A DNA stretch of 64,000 nucleotides from Flavobacterium sp. (GCF_029945805.1 NZ_JAQSDH010000022.1:186001-250000), one strand, 5' to 3'. Shown: positions 28,528 through 38,584, counted from the first letter of the stretch. Program-made: numbers and translations. Notes: generated from the sequence alone by a model not told the origin.

Positions 28528-29523
28528 TTAATCAAGTTCGTCCGTTAGTTTTTTAAATACTGATTTCGCATCTTTTCCTTCATACAAAATTTGATAAACG
28601 GCATCAATGATAGGTGTTTTAGCTTTGTATTCTTGGTTTAATTTATAAGCGCTTTTCACCGCATAATAGCCTTCTGCAACCATGGACATCTCCATCATGG
28701 CTGATTTAACCGTATATCCTTTTCCAATCATGTTTCCGAACATTCTATTTCTTGAAAAGACCGAATAGCCTGTAACCAATAAATCGCCCAAATAAGCTGA
28801 ATTATTAATATTTCGTTTCATCTTATGCACTTTGCGGATGAACTTTTTCATTTCACGAATGGCGTTACTCATAATCACCGACTGGAAGTTATCTCCGTAA
28901 CCCAAACCGTGGGCAATTCCGGCCGCAATAGCATAAATATTTTTCAACATTGCAGCATATTCTGTTCCGATGATGTCGTCTGAGATTTTAGTTTTGATAT
29001 AATTTCCGGCTAAAACTTTGGCAACAACTTTAGCCTTATCCGAATCGCCACAGGCAATCGTAAGATAGGAAAGACGCTCTAATGCAACCTCTTCTGCATG
29101 ACATGGACCCGTAATCACACCTATATTCTCAAACGGAATATCAAACTTCCTGTTGAAATGTTCGCCCACAATTAAAGAAGTTTCGGGAACAATTCCCTTA
29201 ATTGCTGAAAAGATAACTTTGTCTTTTAAACTAACGGTCAACTTCGCTAATTCAGCACTTAAGAAAGCGGAAGGAATCGCAAAAATTAGGTAATCTGCAT
29301 ATTCCACCGCTTCATTTATATCCGATGTGAGTCGGAGTTTTTTAATATCAAATTCAACCGAACTTAAATAATTTGGATTGTGTTTTTGGGTTTTTATATG
29401 ATCAATTGCCGATTCATTTCGCATGTACCAAGCAATTTCGTCAAGATTGACACACAACATTTTTGCAATGGCTGTAGCCCAACTTCCACCGCCAATTACT
29501 GCAAACTTTGGATAGTTATTCAT
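28528..29523 (-). CDS. gpsA: NAD(P)H-dependent glycerol-3-phosphate dehydrogenase
   Basis: FAVIGGGSWATAIAKML, ITGPCHAEEVA, YAAMLKNIYAIAAGIAHGLGYGDN; start at MNNYPKF preferred. Confidence 0.95.
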   Translation of the reverse strand: MNNYPKFAVIGGGSWATAIAKMLCVNLDEIAWYMRNESAIDHIKTQKHNPNYLSSVEFDIKKLRLTSDINEAVEYADYLIFAIPSAFLSAELAKLTVSLKDKVIFSAIKGIVPETSLIVGEHFNRKFDIPFENIGVITGPCHAEEVALERLSYLTIACGDSDKAKVVAKVLAGNYIKTKISDDIIGTEYAAMLKNIYAIAAGIAHGLGYGDNFQSVIMSNAIREMKKFIRKVHKMKRNINNSAYLGDLLVTGYSVFSRNRMFGNMIGKGYTVKSAMMEMSMVAEGYYAVKSAYKLNQEYKAKTPIIDAVYQILYEGKDAKSVFKKLTDELD

Positions 29524-29773
29524 AAAAATAAACTTTTGTTTCAATCAAAAATACTGATTTTTAAACGAACTAAATACCTTTTTAGAGCACAAAATCTCTT
29601 ACCCTTTATCAATCAATTTGTTGCCGAATATATTTTCATCTTGACGTAATAAAAAACCAATGTTAATTGTGGCTTAACTTTCAATTTCTTTTAATAAATT
29701 GTGAACTAAATCATGCAAAACTCTACTTTTTATACTAATTTAGTAGCATACCAAAAACAACAAATAGCACGCC

Positions 29774-30973
29774 TTGAAACCATTTCCATTCCAATGCCAA
29801 TTACGGGATTATTTTAAAAATCAAACCAAAACCTGGGCTTGGTTTTTAGATAAAAATGTACAGAAAGAACAAATCGAAAGTTTTAAAACCGATTTACTCA
29901 AAAATGCCTATCGAATAGATCCAGTAACCGAACCGGAATGGTACGCGCTGCTGCAAAAGGCGAAGGACAAACTCAACTTATCACTATCCGTAACTTTGTA
30001 CCAATCACAGCAGGTTGATTATAATAACGGCGCAATCGTATCCTTTGAAAATGAAGCGCATTTAATACTTTCAGGCTCGATATTGAAACTTTTAAATCAT
30101 GATGAATTGTTGGCTTTATTTGGACACGAACTGAGTCATATTCATTTAAATTCGATTGAAAATGGCGATTTTGAAGTCACCAACCGAATCATAAATGCAA
30201 TTGCCAACGACTATAAAAGTGAATTGTTCTATCACGAAACAGCACGGATTTTTCAACTGTTTACCGAATTATACTGCGATTTAGGCGCATTAAAAGTAAC
30301 CGAAAACCTCGAAACTGTAATTACAACTTTGGTTAAAATTGAAACCGGATTAGAGAAAGTTTCGGCCGAGAGTTACCTGAAACAGGCGGACGAAATTCTG
30401 ACCCGAATTGAAGTTGGTTCTTCGGGAGAATCACATCCTGAAATTTATATTCGTGCCAAATCATTGCAGCTTTTATCGAATTACACTGATGAAAATGTTG
30501 CCAAAATAGAAGAAATTGTTAAAGGAAAACTCGATTTGCAGTTGCTTACACTTTTCAGCAAAAAGGAAGTTTATGGCATAACTAAAAACCTGATTGATCT
30601 TTTTACGAAGCCCAAATGGATGCAGTCGGAACATAATATCGTGTTATACAAACAGTATTTTGGACAATACAATCCGAATCGAGACTTGCTTTTGGATGCT
30701 GATTTCAAAACCAAGATTGCTAACAGCAGAGACAATCTGAAAAATTATTACGCGTACATTTTGTTCGATTTTGCTATGTGCGATACCGAACTCAAGGAAA
30801 TTGCGATTGGTCATGCTTTAGATGTTTCAGAACAATTGGAACTCGATACATTTCTGAAAATTATCATCAAAAAAGAATACAAACTCACTGAGAAAAGCTT
30901 TAAAGATTTTTGCAAAAACTGTACGGTTGCGCTAAATCAAATTCTGGAATCTGAATCTGAAAGCAGCTATTAG
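29774..30973 (+). CDS. M48-like metallopeptidase
   Basis: HELLALFGHELSHIHLN (HEXXH) and downstream FTELYCDLGAL (ExxxD-like third ligand); 3 nt before the helicase gene. Confidence 0.82.
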   Translation: MKPFPFQCQLRDYFKNQTKTWAWFLDKNVQKEQIESFKTDLLKNAYRIDPVTEPEWYALLQKAKDKLNLSLSVTLYQSQQVDYNNGAIVSFENEAHLILSGSILKLLNHDELLALFGHELSHIHLNSIENGDFEVTNRIINAIANDYKSELFYHETARIFQLFTELYCDLGALKVTENLETVITTLVKIETGLEKVSAESYLKQADEILTRIEVGSSGESHPEIYIRAKSLQLLSNYTDENVAKIEEIVKGKLDLQLLTLFSKKEVYGITKNLIDLFTKPKWMQSEHNIVLYKQYFGQYNPNRDLLLDADFKTKIANSRDNLKNYYAYILFDFAMCDTELKEIAIGHALDVSEQLELDTFLKIIIKKEYKLTEKSFKDFCKNCTVALNQILESESESSY

Positions 30974-30976
30974 AAC

Positions 30977-33900
30977 ATGAAAATACAAGATACCAAATTT
31001 TATAAATTCCTGACTTCCCATTTTGATAAAGGCCTTTTTGCCAATGACGATGTAGTTGCCGTAATGATGCCGTTGCTTCAAACCGTTGCTAAAATTCACA
31101 ACCAAGGAAAAGTTGCAGGGTTAGAAAAACTCGAAACTATTTTTGTTGAAGATGAAAAATTAAATATTGTTTCAGACGAATTCAAAACACAAAATAACGC
31201 ATCGCAATTTGCTTCTTTTTTTTCCGATCAAAGTAAAACGTTTAACATCAGCAGTGAAGTAGTTCAAAAAGTAGCCGTTGGTGAAGACGACACGACCGAA
31301 GCATATTTTGACCAATCCGTTCAAAGTTCAGACGAACCGATTGTAAAACCAATGTATCTCAAAAATTATGATTGTTTTGAGTTTGCCTTCAACCATCATG
31401 ATCCGCTTTCCGACATTTATGTTCTGGGAATGATTATGGCGAGCCAAGCGCTAAACCTAGATTTTACAGATGTAGATGATTTAAATGAATTTGTTGCAAA
31501 CCGAAAAAGTATGGTTTTTGTTAATCCGAAAATTCATCCGGCGATTGCAAATATTATTTTGGGTATGACCCAACTCGACAGAAGAAAACGTTGGAAAGAT
31601 TTAAACGAAATCATCGAAAAACTCAAAAATTATCGCGATTACAATCCGGAAACGGAATATGATATTTCAAAAATTATTCAGCCAAAGAAAACCAGCAAAC
31701 AACAATACATTCAAGAAAAACTGCGAAATCGTTTGTTTGACAACAGCCGAAGAAACCGTTTGCTCTATTATAAACCGAATTTAAAATTTCTAAATCTTAC
31801 GATTGCTTCGGTGCCGCAAGTGCTAAATTATAAAAATATTGACCCCAATTCGTTGTTTTATTGGAATACAGAAATCTCTAAAAAAATAAGCAACAACAGT
31901 TCCATTTCACTGAATAAATACTTGCGTTTTGAGGACAATCCGTACATCGTTCCAACACTCGATAAGATTCGTTTGGAAGCCAATAAAGACGTAAATGAAT
32001 ATGGTTTTAGTCAATTAAAACTGGTTTTATGTTTTCTAAATTGGTACAACACTAAAGAAAATGCAACCGAAAAAATCGAAACGCCATTCTTGCTAACACC
32101 CATTAATCTAACCAAAAAGAAAGGCGTTAAAGATGAATTTACGTTAGATTTTGTAGATGATGAAGTTGAAATTAATCCGGTTTTGGCGAATATGCTAAAG
32201 GATTTGTACGGCATCAAATTGCCTGAAAGAATTCAGCTTTCTGAAACGAGTATTACCGATGTTTTTCAGTTATTGAAACATCAAATTGAAAGCAATAATT
32301 CGGGGATAACATTAGAAAATATTGACAAGCCCAGAATAAAATTGATTCATACACAAGCGCAAAGCACGTTACATCAATTCAAAAAAAGAAACTCGAAACG
32401 TCAGGCTGTAGCCGACATTAAGAACATTGCCTATTCGTATTCGCAAGATGATTTTCAGCCTTTTGGACTGCAATTATTCAAGCAATATATTGAAGATGAA
32501 GCTTCGGGATTGGAGTTTTTAATCGACTCTGACATCAAACTCAACCCGAAACAATTCAGCGAAAATAAGACGATTGATCGCGAATTTTATACCTTGGATG
32601 AAGGTGAAGTAAATCCGTTTATTTGGGAATTTGATACCTGTAATATGGTTATCGGAAACTTCAATTACAAGAAAATGTCGCTCGTGCGCGATTACAATAT
32701 GGTAATTGAGAACGAATTGAATAGTCAGGTTTTTGATCATTTGTTTGCCGATTTATCGCAACGGAATTTCAAAGCCGAAACCAATTCGGTCAACGCTTTT
32801 ACCAAAACATATAATGTCGTAGCATCGGATCCAACGCAGAACAAAGCAGTTTTACTTTCGGAAGCTGGCGAAAATTATATTATTCAAGGGCCGCCCGGAA
32901 CCGGAAAGTCACAAACGATTGCCAATCTTGTAGCAAATTTTGTAGCGAATGGAAAAAAGATATTATTCGTTTGCGAAAAAAGAGCCGCACTTGACGTCGT
33001 TTTCTATCGATTGAAAAATCAAGGATTAGACGAATTGTGTTGCTTGATTCACGATTCACAATCGGATAAAAAAGAGTTTGTTCTGAACTTAAAAAGTACT
33101 TATGAAAGTTTTACAAAAGCAAAAAAAATATTCGAATCTACCAAAAAAGAACGCGATACTGTTGCTCAATCTTTGGAAAGTGAACTAAATATTCTACATG
33201 AATTTCATCAGTTTATGAAATTCAAAAATCCAAAATCAGATGCTTCGATTAAAGATATTCTGGAAGTTTTGGTCTTTAATTCGGAAACTATTTCTTCCGC
33301 AGATTTGGTTGCGCTTGATCCTTTTGCAAGTTATTCCGATTGGGAAATTTACAATGAAAAAATCAATGCACTTTACCAAATCAATCTGGAAACGAACAAA
33401 AATGAGTATTTGAGCCAGCATCCTTTTCAATATTTCTCTATGGAAGCGATGCGAAAACTCAATAATGTTGCCGAAATTGTAGAAAACCTGCAATTGGCAA
33501 ATGAAAAAATTGATGATTTAACGGAAATTCTCGATACGGCTGGATTTTTAGTCAATTCTGATTCGAGTTTTAACGATGTTCAATCATTTTTAACGCGATG
33601 TCGTCAAGCGATTCCGTTTTATGAAACCAATCAGGAAACGATTTTATCAGACAAGAAAAATACTGTTATTACTTTGGATAACGAATTGGAACAGCTTGAA
33701 AAATATTCGATTGAAATTGGAAAACTAGAAAGTCAATATCCGTATTGGAGCGAAAAAATTTCTGAAATTGATGCTCAAAATGCGTTGCCAATTCTAGAAA
33801 AAAGTGAGGATAGTTTCTTGAATATCTTTAATGGAAATTACAAGAATATCAAGAATCAGATTTTAAAATTATATGATGTTTCAAAGCACAACATCAAGCC

Positions 33901-36385
33901 AAAATTGAGTTTAGTTATCAAAAACATGCTCCAACAGCATGTAGTTTTAAATGCTAAACATGAACTTGAAATCCGCATTAAAAAGAAATACAATCTGGGC
34001 GAAATTCCGTTTATCAAAATCAATTTAAAAGCGCTTCACGAAACTATTGATAACGAAATTCTTTCGTTTTTGAGTCAGCAAAATCAAGATGTTTATGATG
34101 AAATTCGAAAAATAGACTCGTTGACGGAAAGTTTAAATCAAACACTGAAAAAATATTTGGTTCATTTTGAAAACTTGTCGCTATTGCAATTGGACGATAA
34201 AATCAAAAAAATAATTGACAATCAGCATTACTTTCAATTGTATGCGAATCAGTTTGAAGAATTGACGGGATTGAATGCTTCGGTGATTTCATTATTGCGA
34301 AAAGAGCCGATTTCGTTAGACAAATTGCAAAAACTTTTAGCTGAAAAAACATTGCAAAACTACTATGCGAGTCATTTCAATCATCAGAAGTTTAATTTGG
34401 ATTTATTGCATCATACGATTCAGAAAATTGGTTTGCTAAACAAAGAACTGCTGACTTTAAACGGAAAATTCATCATTCAAAAACAGCAAAACGATTTCAA
34501 CGAACTCATCAAAAAATCAGAACTATCCGTTGCTGGAATGGGTGAAGCGGCAAAAGTCGAAAAAAAATCAATTCTGGAAGGTCGAAAAATTCTAGAAAAT
34601 GAATTCGGGAAATCGATGCGTTATAAATCAATCCGCGAGTTATCTACATCAGAATCAGGAAAAATCATCCGGGAACTGAAACCGATTTGGCTAATGAGTC
34701 CGCTGAGTGTTTCCGATACTTTACCGTTAGATGAAAATTATTTTGACGTAGTAATTTTTGACGAAGCCAGCCAGATTACTTTGGAAGAAGGCTTGCCACC
34801 AATTTACAGAGCCAAACAAACGATTATTGTGGGTGATGAAATGCAAATGCCGCCGAGTAATTTCTTTGGAAGTTCTTCTGGAAATACGGATGATTTATGG
34901 TTTGAAGCGGATTCCGAAAATGAATCATTCTCCATTGATGCTGATAGTTTCTTGACACAAGGCGCGCGCAAATTCCCTTCAATTATGTTGGGTTGGCATT
35001 ACCGAAGCAAGCATGAAGCGTTGATCGGATTTTCGAATGCCTCGTTTTATAATAATCAATTGTTGACAATTCCGGATGTGAAAGATCATCAGAATGAATC
35101 GCAGGAAATCAGTGTAGAAAACACGACTGATGCTGTTCAAAACATTCAACATCTTTATGATAAACCAATTTCGTATCACTATATCAACAAAGGAATTTAT
35201 GAAGCGCGTAGCAATGTTTTAGAAGCGCAATATATTGCTGAAATGACCAGAAGCCTTCTTTTTGAAAACAATGGCTACAGCGTCGGAATTGTGGCTTTCT
35301 CAATGGAACAACAAAACGAAATTGAAACGGCACTTCAGGATTTATGTGTGAAAGATAAAGTTTTTGAGAATTTACTCGAAGAAGAATACAAGCGAATTGA
35401 AGACAATCAGTTTGTTGGGTTATTCATCAAAAACCTTGAAAATGTTCAGGGCGACGAGCGCGATATTATCATCATGAGTACGTGTTATGGTTATGATCCA
35501 CGTGGAAAAATGCTGATGAATTTTGGCCCAATCAACAAACGCGGCGGCGAAAAACGTCTAAATGTTTTGTTTTCAAGAGCGAAGAAAAGCATGTGTGTCG
35601 TGAGTTCAATCAAATACACAGATATCAAAAATGAATACAATGACGGTGCGAATTACTTTAGAAAATACCTTCAATATGCCGAATTAGTGAGCCTCGGAAA
35701 TTTGGAAGCGGCGAATAATGTACTGAACAGTATTTCGAATAATTCGGCTGCAGCCAATGTGTCACCAACGGCTGTTGCTGTAAAATTAGAACTTGAAAAA
35801 CAAGGGTATTTCGTTACAGAAAACGTGGGTCAAAGTAGTTTCAAATGCAGTCTTGGCGTTAAAAAACATAATGATGATACCGAATTTATTCTAGGAATTA
35901 GCATTGACGATGAAACTCATTATGGCAACGATGATGTTTTGGAACAATACTTTTTGAAACCCGAATTACTGAAACACAACGGTTGGAAATTGTGCCAAAT
36001 TTATACCAAAGACTGGATTGACAATCAAAATCGCGTGATCAAAATGCTGAAAAGTGCGTTGAATAATGAAGCTTTTTTTGAACCAGTTCTCATTGAAAAA
36101 AGAGTGCCTTTTGAAGTCGAAAAACCTGTAACTGTTTTGCTGAGCGAAGAGCCGGCAGTTATTTCTAATTCGAATCAGAATGCGACCAAATTAATCAGCA
36201 CTGAAAACGGCAGCAATAAGTTTTGGGAAGTTTCGGTAACGAATGGAGAATTGATAATTCAATATGGTAAAATTGGAACCAAAGGACAAAAACTCATAAA
36301 AGCATTTGATTCTGAAGAAATTGCAACACGCGAAATGCAGACATTAATTCGCCAGAAATTAGCGCGTGGTTACAGAGAAGTGTAG
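30977..36385 (+). CDS. Giant DUF4011-like SF1 helicase with kinase-like N-terminus, degenerate Vsr/REase-like domain and C-terminal WGR domain
   Basis: EKLRNRLFDNSRRNRLLYY (DUF4011-like), GPPGTGKSQTIANLVANF Walker A, VVIFDEASQI Walker B, LENVQGDERDIIIMS and RLNVLFSRAKKS SF1 motifs, C-terminal WEVSVTNGELIIQYGKIGTKGQ WGR. Confidence 0.88.
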   Translation: MKIQDTKFYKFLTSHFDKGLFANDDVVAVMMPLLQTVAKIHNQGKVAGLEKLETIFVEDEKLNIVSDEFKTQNNASQFASFFSDQSKTFNISSEVVQKVAVGEDDTTEAYFDQSVQSSDEPIVKPMYLKNYDCFEFAFNHHDPLSDIYVLGMIMASQALNLDFTDVDDLNEFVANRKSMVFVNPKIHPAIANIILGMTQLDRRKRWKDLNEIIEKLKNYRDYNPETEYDISKIIQPKKTSKQQYIQEKLRNRLFDNSRRNRLLYYKPNLKFLNLTIASVPQVLNYKNIDPNSLFYWNTEISKKISNNSSISLNKYLRFEDNPYIVPTLDKIRLEANKDVNEYGFSQLKLVLCFLNWYNTKENATEKIETPFLLTPINLTKKKGVKDEFTLDFVDDEVEINPVLANMLKDLYGIKLPERIQLSETSITDVFQLLKHQIESNNSGITLENIDKPRIKLIHTQAQSTLHQFKKRNSKRQAVADIKNIAYSYSQDDFQPFGLQLFKQYIEDEASGLEFLIDSDIKLNPKQFSENKTIDREFYTLDEGEVNPFIWEFDTCNMVIGNFNYKKMSLVRDYNMVIENELNSQVFDHLFADLSQRNFKAETNSVNAFTKTYNVVASDPTQNKAVLLSEAGENYIIQGPPGTGKSQTIANLVANFVANGKKILFVCEKRAALDVVFYRLKNQGLDELCCLIHDSQSDKKEFVLNLKSTYESFTKAKKIFESTKKERDTVAQSLESELNILHEFHQFMKFKNPKSDASIKDILEVLVFNSETISSADLVALDPFASYSDWEIYNEKINALYQINLETNKNEYLSQHPFQYFSMEAMRKLNNVAEIVENLQLANEKIDDLTEILDTAGFLVNSDSSFNDVQSFLTRCRQAIPFYETNQETILSDKKNTVITLDNELEQLEKYSIEIGKLESQYPYWSEKISEIDAQNALPILEKSEDSFLNIFNGNYKNIKNQILKLYDVSKHNIKPKLSLVIKNMLQQHVVLNAKHELEIRIKKKYNLGEIPFIKINLKALHETIDNEILSFLSQQNQDVYDEIRKIDSLTESLNQTLKKYLVHFENLSLLQLDDKIKKIIDNQHYFQLYANQFEELTGLNASVISLLRKEPISLDKLQKLLAEKTLQNYYASHFNHQKFNLDLLHHTIQKIGLLNKELLTLNGKFIIQKQQNDFNELIKKSELSVAGMGEAAKVEKKSILEGRKILENEFGKSMRYKSIRELSTSESGKIIRELKPIWLMSPLSVSDTLPLDENYFDVVIFDEASQITLEEGLPPIYRAKQTIIVGDEMQMPPSNFFGSSSGNTDDLWFEADSENESFSIDADSFLTQGARKFPSIMLGWHYRSKHEALIGFSNASFYNNQLLTIPDVKDHQNESQEISVENTTDAVQNIQHLYDKPISYHYINKGIYEARSNVLEAQYIAEMTRSLLFENNGYSVGIVAFSMEQQNEIETALQDLCVKDKVFENLLEEEYKRIEDNQFVGLFIKNLENVQGDERDIIIMSTCYGYDPRGKMLMNFGPINKRGGEKRLNVLFSRAKKSMCVVSSIKYTDIKNEYNDGANYFRKYLQYAELVSLGNLEAANNVLNSISNNSAAANVSPTAVAVKLELEKQGYFVTENVGQSSFKCSLGVKKHNDDTEFILGISIDDETHYGNDDVLEQYFLKPELLKHNGWKLCQIYTKDWIDNQNRVIKMLKSALNNEAFFEPVLIEKRVPFEVEKPVTVLLSEEPAVISNSNQNATKLISTENGSNKFWEVSVTNGELIIQYGKIGTKGQKLIKAFDSEEIATREMQTLIRQKLARGYREV

Positions 36386-36967
36386 TTACTTTTTGTAGAA
36401 AGAACTACTGTCAATGTACTCCCAAACTTTTTGTGGTAGCATTGGCGAAACATTCTTTTTATTTTTAATGTTTTCGCGGATGAACGTTGACGACAGTTCA
36501 ATCACTGGAGCACCAACTCTGTGAATTTTTGGACTGTTGATAAACTGATTATCCATTTCACCCGAATTCAATCTTGGATAGACATAAATGTTATGGTTGG
36601 CTAAAATCACTTCGTAGTTTTTCCACTTATGAAGCGAGTTGAGATTGTCCTCACCCATGATTAAGGCAAACTCATATTTTGGATATTTCTCTTCTAAATG
36701 TGCCAAAGTTGTGACCGTATAATTCGGTTGTGGTAATTTAAATTCGATATCAGAAGGTTTAATTTTAATAAAATCTTCCGTTGCTAGATTGACCATGTGC
36801 AAACGCTGATAATCGTCTAGTAAAGTATTTTTTTGCTTAAGCGGATTGTGCGGCGTAACGACCATCCAAACTTGATCCAAATCAGAATGTTCGGCCATAT
36901 GATTGGCAATAATCATGTGCCCGATATGAATGGGATTGAAGGTTCCGAAGTATAATCCGATTTTCAT
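36386..36967 (-). CDS. nadD: Nicotinate-nucleotide adenylyltransferase
   Basis: GLYFGTFNPIHIGHMIIA, ELSSTFIRENI. Confidence 0.95.
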   Translation of the reverse strand: MKIGLYFGTFNPIHIGHMIIANHMAEHSDLDQVWMVVTPHNPLKQKNTLLDDYQRLHMVNLATEDFIKIKPSDIEFKLPQPNYTVTTLAHLEEKYPKYEFALIMGEDNLNSLHKWKNYEVILANHNIYVYPRLNSGEMDNQFINSPKIHRVGAPVIELSSTFIRENIKNKKNVSPMLPQKVWEYIDSSSFYKK

Positions 36968-36980
36968 TTTTTAAAAAGAT

Positions 36981-37008
36981 AACAACTAACAGCTAACGGC
37001 TGACAGCT
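36981..37008. repeat. 7-nt-phased repeat (4 heptamers)
   Basis: AACAACT AACAGCT AACGGCT GACAGCT between nadD and gmk. Confidence 0.65.
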
Positions 37009-37013
37009 TTTAT

Positions 37014-37583
37014 TTACTTAACAAATTCTTTCACCAACTGATATGCGTCTTCTTTGGCTACATCCAAATCGTAATTTTTGATGATAGTGTCAAATTGTGG
37101 TGCCGTTGCCAATTCAACGTGTGCTTTCGCGATTCGCATATTAATTTTGTCTTCACTTTCTGTTGAGCGTTCTTTTAAGCGGCGTTTCAGTTCGTCAACA
37201 CTTGGTGGTTTTACAAAAACGGCTAAGGTTTCTTTAGGAAATTTTGACTTAATTCGCAATCCGCCAGAAACATCAATGTCGAAAATTACGTTTTTCCCTT
37301 TTGCCCAAATTCTCTCGACTTCACTTTTCAAAGTTCCGTAAAAGTTATCGCGGTATACTTCTTCCCATTCGATAAAATCATCAGCCTTAATGTGCTTTTT
37401 AAACTCTTCAATCGACATGAAATAATAATCTTTTCCGTGTGCTTCTTCACCACGAAGTTCGCGAGTTGCAGCTGAAATAGAAAACTCCAAATTCAATTCG
37501 GGTTGTGCCAATAAATGCCTTACTATAGTGGTTTTTCCCGATCCTGATGGCGCTGAGAATACTAATAATTTTCCTTTGTTCAT
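37014..37583 (-). CDS. gmk: Guanylate kinase
   Basis: KLLVFSAPSGSGKTTIVRHLL, ATRELRGEEAHGKDYYFMS. Confidence 0.96.
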   Translation of the reverse strand: MNKGKLLVFSAPSGSGKTTIVRHLLAQPELNLEFSISAATRELRGEEAHGKDYYFMSIEEFKKHIKADDFIEWEEVYRDNFYGTLKSEVERIWAKGKNVIFDIDVSGGLRIKSKFPKETLAVFVKPPSVDELKRRLKERSTESEDKINMRIAKAHVELATAPQFDTIIKNYDLDVAKEDAYQLVKEFVK

Positions 37584-37624
37584 TATATGCTGAATTTATT
37601 TCAGTAGTCTTAAAATTTATTTTT

Positions 37625-37684
37625 GCCACAGATTAACGGATTACAATGATTTTTCAATCTGTGCGAATCTGTGAAATCTGTGTC
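37625..37684. repeat. CACAGATT/AATCTGTG inverted-repeat element
   Basis: GCCACAGATT...AATCTGTG CG AATCTGTG A AATCTGTGTC; three AATCTGTG copies at 10 and 9 nt spacing, one inverted copy. Confidence 0.75.
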
Positions 37685-37689
37685 AAATA

Positions 37690-38550
37690 TTACAATACGT
37701 TTAGTACTTGCTCTTTAATTTTCTCCAATTCGTCCTTCATCATTACAACCAATTTTTGCATTTCGGTATGATTTGATTTGGAACCCATTGTATTGATTTC
37801 GCGTCCCATTTCTTGGGTAATGAAACCTAATTTTCTACCGTTAGCTTCAGTTCCTGCAATGGTTTCGATGAAATAATTTAAATGATTCTCCAAACGCACT
37901 TTTTCTTCAGTTATATCGTATTTTTCAAGATAAAAAATTAATTCTTGTTCGAAACGACTTTCATCTACGTTCTCTTTTAATTCATCCAAAGCAGTTCGCA
38001 AACGTGTTTTTACCGTTTCCACTCGTTCTGAATCATACGCAACCGCATTGTTCATTAACGTCATGATATTGGCAATACGATGCAAAAATTCTCTTTCTAA
38101 TGAAACGCCTTCATCTTTTCTGAATTGGGCAATATTTTCTAAAGCTTCATCGATTACTGTTTGGATTTTTTTCCATTCATTTTCATCGATTTCGTCACGC
38201 TCCGTTTTTAGTGCATCTGGCATTCTGACAGCCATTTTCATCAATTCGGTTTCATCTGCATTTGGAATCACCGCTTTCATTTGATTGATATAGCCTCGAA
38301 CTATTGGAACATTTATTTTAGATGTCGTTTCCTCGCCAGTAACTTCGATATACAATGAAAAATCTATTTTTCCACGTTCCAATCTTACGGAAAGTTGGTT
38401 TCTTAATCCCAATTCCATTTCGCGGAAAACAGACGGCATTCTGGTATTTAAATCCAAACCTTTAGAGTTTAACGATTTGATTTCTACGGTAATTTTTTTA
38501 GTTGGGAGTTGCAAAGTTGCTTTTCCAAAACCCGTCATTGATTGTATCAT
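37690..38550 (-). CDS. YicC/YloC family endoribonuclease
   Basis: MIQSMTGFGKA, SLNSKGLDLNTRMP, FITQEMGREINTMGSKSNHTEMQKLVV. Confidence 0.95.
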   Translation of the reverse strand: MIQSMTGFGKATLQLPTKKITVEIKSLNSKGLDLNTRMPSVFREMELGLRNQLSVRLERGKIDFSLYIEVTGEETTSKINVPIVRGYINQMKAVIPNADETELMKMAVRMPDALKTERDEIDENEWKKIQTVIDEALENIAQFRKDEGVSLEREFLHRIANIMTLMNNAVAYDSERVETVKTRLRTALDELKENVDESRFEQELIFYLEKYDITEEKVRLENHLNYFIETIAGTEANGRKLGFITQEMGREINTMGSKSNHTEMQKLVVMMKDELEKIKEQVLNVL

Positions 38551-38584
38551 TGGTATTTTTTAATAGACTTCAAATATATGAAAA

